From: Methanobacteriota archaeon
GTDB taxonomy: Archaea > Halobacteriota > Methanosarcinia > Methanosarcinales > Methanosarcinaceae
Direction of reading: 5' to 3'
Assembly (NCBI GenBank): GCA_030837265.1
Contig: JAUPKV010000302.1
Span: forward strand, 1 to 6,375
Length of the DNA stretch: 6,375 nucleotides
Shown here: positions 5,515-6,375 of the stretch, in pieces
Numbering within the stretch: the first letter of the stretch is position 1
Layout: every line of letters begins with the position of its first letter
Program-made: the position numbers and the translations under genes
Notes under the pieces: model-generated
Seen by the model: only the letters and a program-made list of their open reading frames with translations
The model's database searches: none
Told to the model about the DNA's origin: nothing

Positions 5515-5895
5515 ATGGTCTCAAGGGGAGCTGTTGAAATTGGTTTTGTCTACATCTCTCATTGTCCTAAGTTTGGTGACGATATAGGGAATACCAGAAA
5601 ATGTTCACAGGCTAATCCCTCTTTTCAGATAATGACTTTAGAGATTTTATTAACCTCCTCTTTGATAACTCTGCTGGGAATTTATATTGGGGCTCTGGCT
5701 TTGCAAAATAAAAGCATATTTCTGGCGTCGTTCATGCATGGAGTCGTAAATGCTCAGGATCATGGAATATGGACAATAATTTATCCTGACTATAACCCTT
5801 TAATAGGAGGCGGAGACGGACTCATAGCACTTATCATTTTGCTTCCGGTTGCTCTATATTACTTGAGAAATACAAGATCCTGCTCATTCCTATAA
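5515..5895 (+). pseudogene. C-terminal part of a CPBP/CAAX-type membrane metalloprotease
   Basis: The 126 residues match the end of a CPBP-family intramembrane protease (Pfam ABI/CAAX protease): a membrane segment and loop IYIGALALQNKSIFLASF, motif 3 as HGVVN (H75-N79), then GIWTIIYPDYNPLIGGGDGL, followed by a last membrane segment (about 102-117). VYISHCP around H16 could be the remains of motif 2 (usually WGLWHxP). Motif 1, the EExxWR catalytic pair that comes before it, is absent, and the preceding 100 bases, checked in three frames, do not contain it; the spacer is pyrimidine-rich. The ATG at 5515 follows an in-frame TAA (5503-5505), has no ribosome binding site, and is probably not an original start. 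I therefore call a 5'-truncated, inactive gene. The odd stretch GDDIGNTRKCSQANP (21-35) may hide further small indels. Confidence 0.7.
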
Positions 5896-5906
5896 AAGTT
5901 TTAATG

Positions 5907-5948
5907 ATTTATTGCTCAATAAATAGCGATAGGTAGTAGCAGCTATTT
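5907..5948. repeat. Two overlapping, mutually exclusive inverted repeats
   Basis: ATTTATTG-CT-CAATAAAT (5907-5924) is a perfect 8-bp inverted repeat with a two-base centre. AAATAGC (5921-5927) pairs perfectly with GCTATTT (5942-5948) across a 14-base loop. The two share AAAT at 5921-5924, so they cannot form together. They lie just after the protease fragment and at the tail of the minus-strand relic, and could serve as a terminator in either direction. Confidence 0.45.
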
Positions 5949-6123
5949 CAAAAAAATATACCGGAGTTCTACCCAATCCTGGGCCAGCCTTCTAAATGTC
6001 AGCCACATCGTTGTCTTATAATGGCTTTTATTTTTAACAATGGCTTTTATTTTTCATACCTTCACTTAAATTCCCTGCTAATTTTCCGGGAAATCCATCA
6101 AAGCTGAATGCTTTATTGCCCAT
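5943..6123 (-). pseudogene. Short ORF broken by a 19-bp tandem duplication
   Basis: From the ATG at 6123 the minus strand encodes MGNKAFSFDGFPGKLAG and on to GMKNKSH, then Cys and TAA (6034-6036). A second frame, reached across a 19-bp tandem duplication, reads KSHYKTTMWLTFRRLAQDW and ends YIFLK-TAG at 5943-5945. Removing one 19-bp unit joins the two exactly into 53 residues. AGGATC lies immediately before the first ATG and could be a crowded ribosome binding site. No family is recognised; the basic, tryptophan-bearing tail recalls ends of transposases, but that is only an impression. It may itself be a fragment of a longer gene. Confidence 0.5.
6020..6057. repeat. 19-bp tandem duplication
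   Basis: AATGGCTTTTATTTTT occurs at 6020-6035 and again at 6039-6054, a 19-bp period. Because 19 is not a multiple of three, it shifts the frame of the minus-strand ORF that crosses it and creates its early stop. Confidence 0.85.
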
Positions 6124-6307
6124 GATCCTTCATTACATACAAGACTGAATTAAGTTTTGGTGGGATTATTAAAAGCAATTTTCACTGAACTTAAGACTTT
6201 TTTATTCGACTTTTAAAGATAAAAGTTTATGATATTTTTATATTTCTTGTCTATCAATATAATAACTCATAACATAATTAATCTAAATACTTTAATTGGT
6301 GTGGATT
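6124..6307. other. AT-rich spacer with weak hairpin and promoter-like sequences
   Basis: No coding sequence is visible here. ACTTTT (6209-6214) and AAAAGT (6221-6226) form a small inverted repeat with a six-base loop. AT-rich boxes such as TTTTATATTTC (about 6235-6245) and CTAAATAC (about 6284-6291) could be TATA elements for the gene at the right edge. Confidence 0.3.
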
Positions 6308-6375
6308 GTGATTAAGTGGGTGTTGTATGTTATACTGTTATTGTCAGCTTTGATTTTTTTTATAGCAGACGGTTC
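6308..6375 (+). CDS. 5' end of a gene starting with a membrane segment or signal peptide
   Basis: A GTG at 6308 opens a frame that reads IKWVLYVILLLSALIFFIAD after the start residue and runs off the window. The stretch is a short positive start followed by about 16 hydrophobic residues: a signal peptide, signal anchor or first membrane helix. GGTG at 6298-6302 is about six bases upstream and fits an archaeal ribosome binding site, which favours this GTG over the in-frame GTG at 6299 or TTG at 6296. Nothing beyond membrane targeting can be said of the product. Confidence 0.45.
   Translation, partial: MIKWVLYVILLLSALIFFIADG

Overview
The window looks like chromosomal DNA from a methanogenic archaeon of the Methanosarcina type. 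This rests on an archaeal two-ring Cdc48/VAT ATPase, a stand-alone archaeal PRC-barrel protein, an ammonia-dependent NAD synthetase of archaeal length, TATA-type (box A) promoters, U-rich terminator-like tracts, and gene-poor AT-rich spacers full of decayed ORFs. The genus is inference, because no marker gene or rRNA is present.

Layout. Positions 1-1314 hold no intact gene of ordinary size. On the minus strand they carry pieces of broken genes: a signal-peptide start joined to a short C-terminal piece (68-298), a 46-residue ORF (512-652), and a multiply frameshifted gene (760-1181). nadE (1315-2085) follows on the minus strand with its promoter to the right. The 545-bp divergent spacer between nadE and cdc48 contains a small plus-strand gene broken by one frameshift (2309-2481). 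The last 14 bases of that relic are identical to the first 14 bases of the window. cdc48 (2631-4988, plus) is intact, with a TATA box and a short leader. It is followed by a regular 16-bp tandem repeat array (4993-5120) and then an 84-residue PRC-barrel gene (5162-5416). After a pyrimidine-rich terminator comes the 3' part of a CPBP/CAAX-type membrane protease gene that has lost its first catalytic motif (5515-5895). Two competing inverted repeats follow, then a minus-strand ORF interrupted by a 19-bp tandem duplication (5943-6123). The window ends in the first 22 codons of a gene that starts with a membrane segment (about 6308 onward).

How the genes relate. nadE makes NAD+ from deamido-NAD+. 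Cdc48 unfolds proteins, probably for the proteasome or for remodelling complexes. The PRC-barrel protein is a small adaptor-like domain of unknown partner. Nothing shows that these three form a pathway: nadE and cdc48 diverge, and cdc48 and the PRC gene are co-directional but 173 bp apart with their own signals. No defence system, CRISPR array, tRNA or complete mobile element is visible. The most unusual structures are the 16-bp array, whose unit junctions resemble TATA boxes and whose units are near-palindromes, and the repeated sign that small tandem duplications and homopolymer indels have killed neighbouring ORFs.
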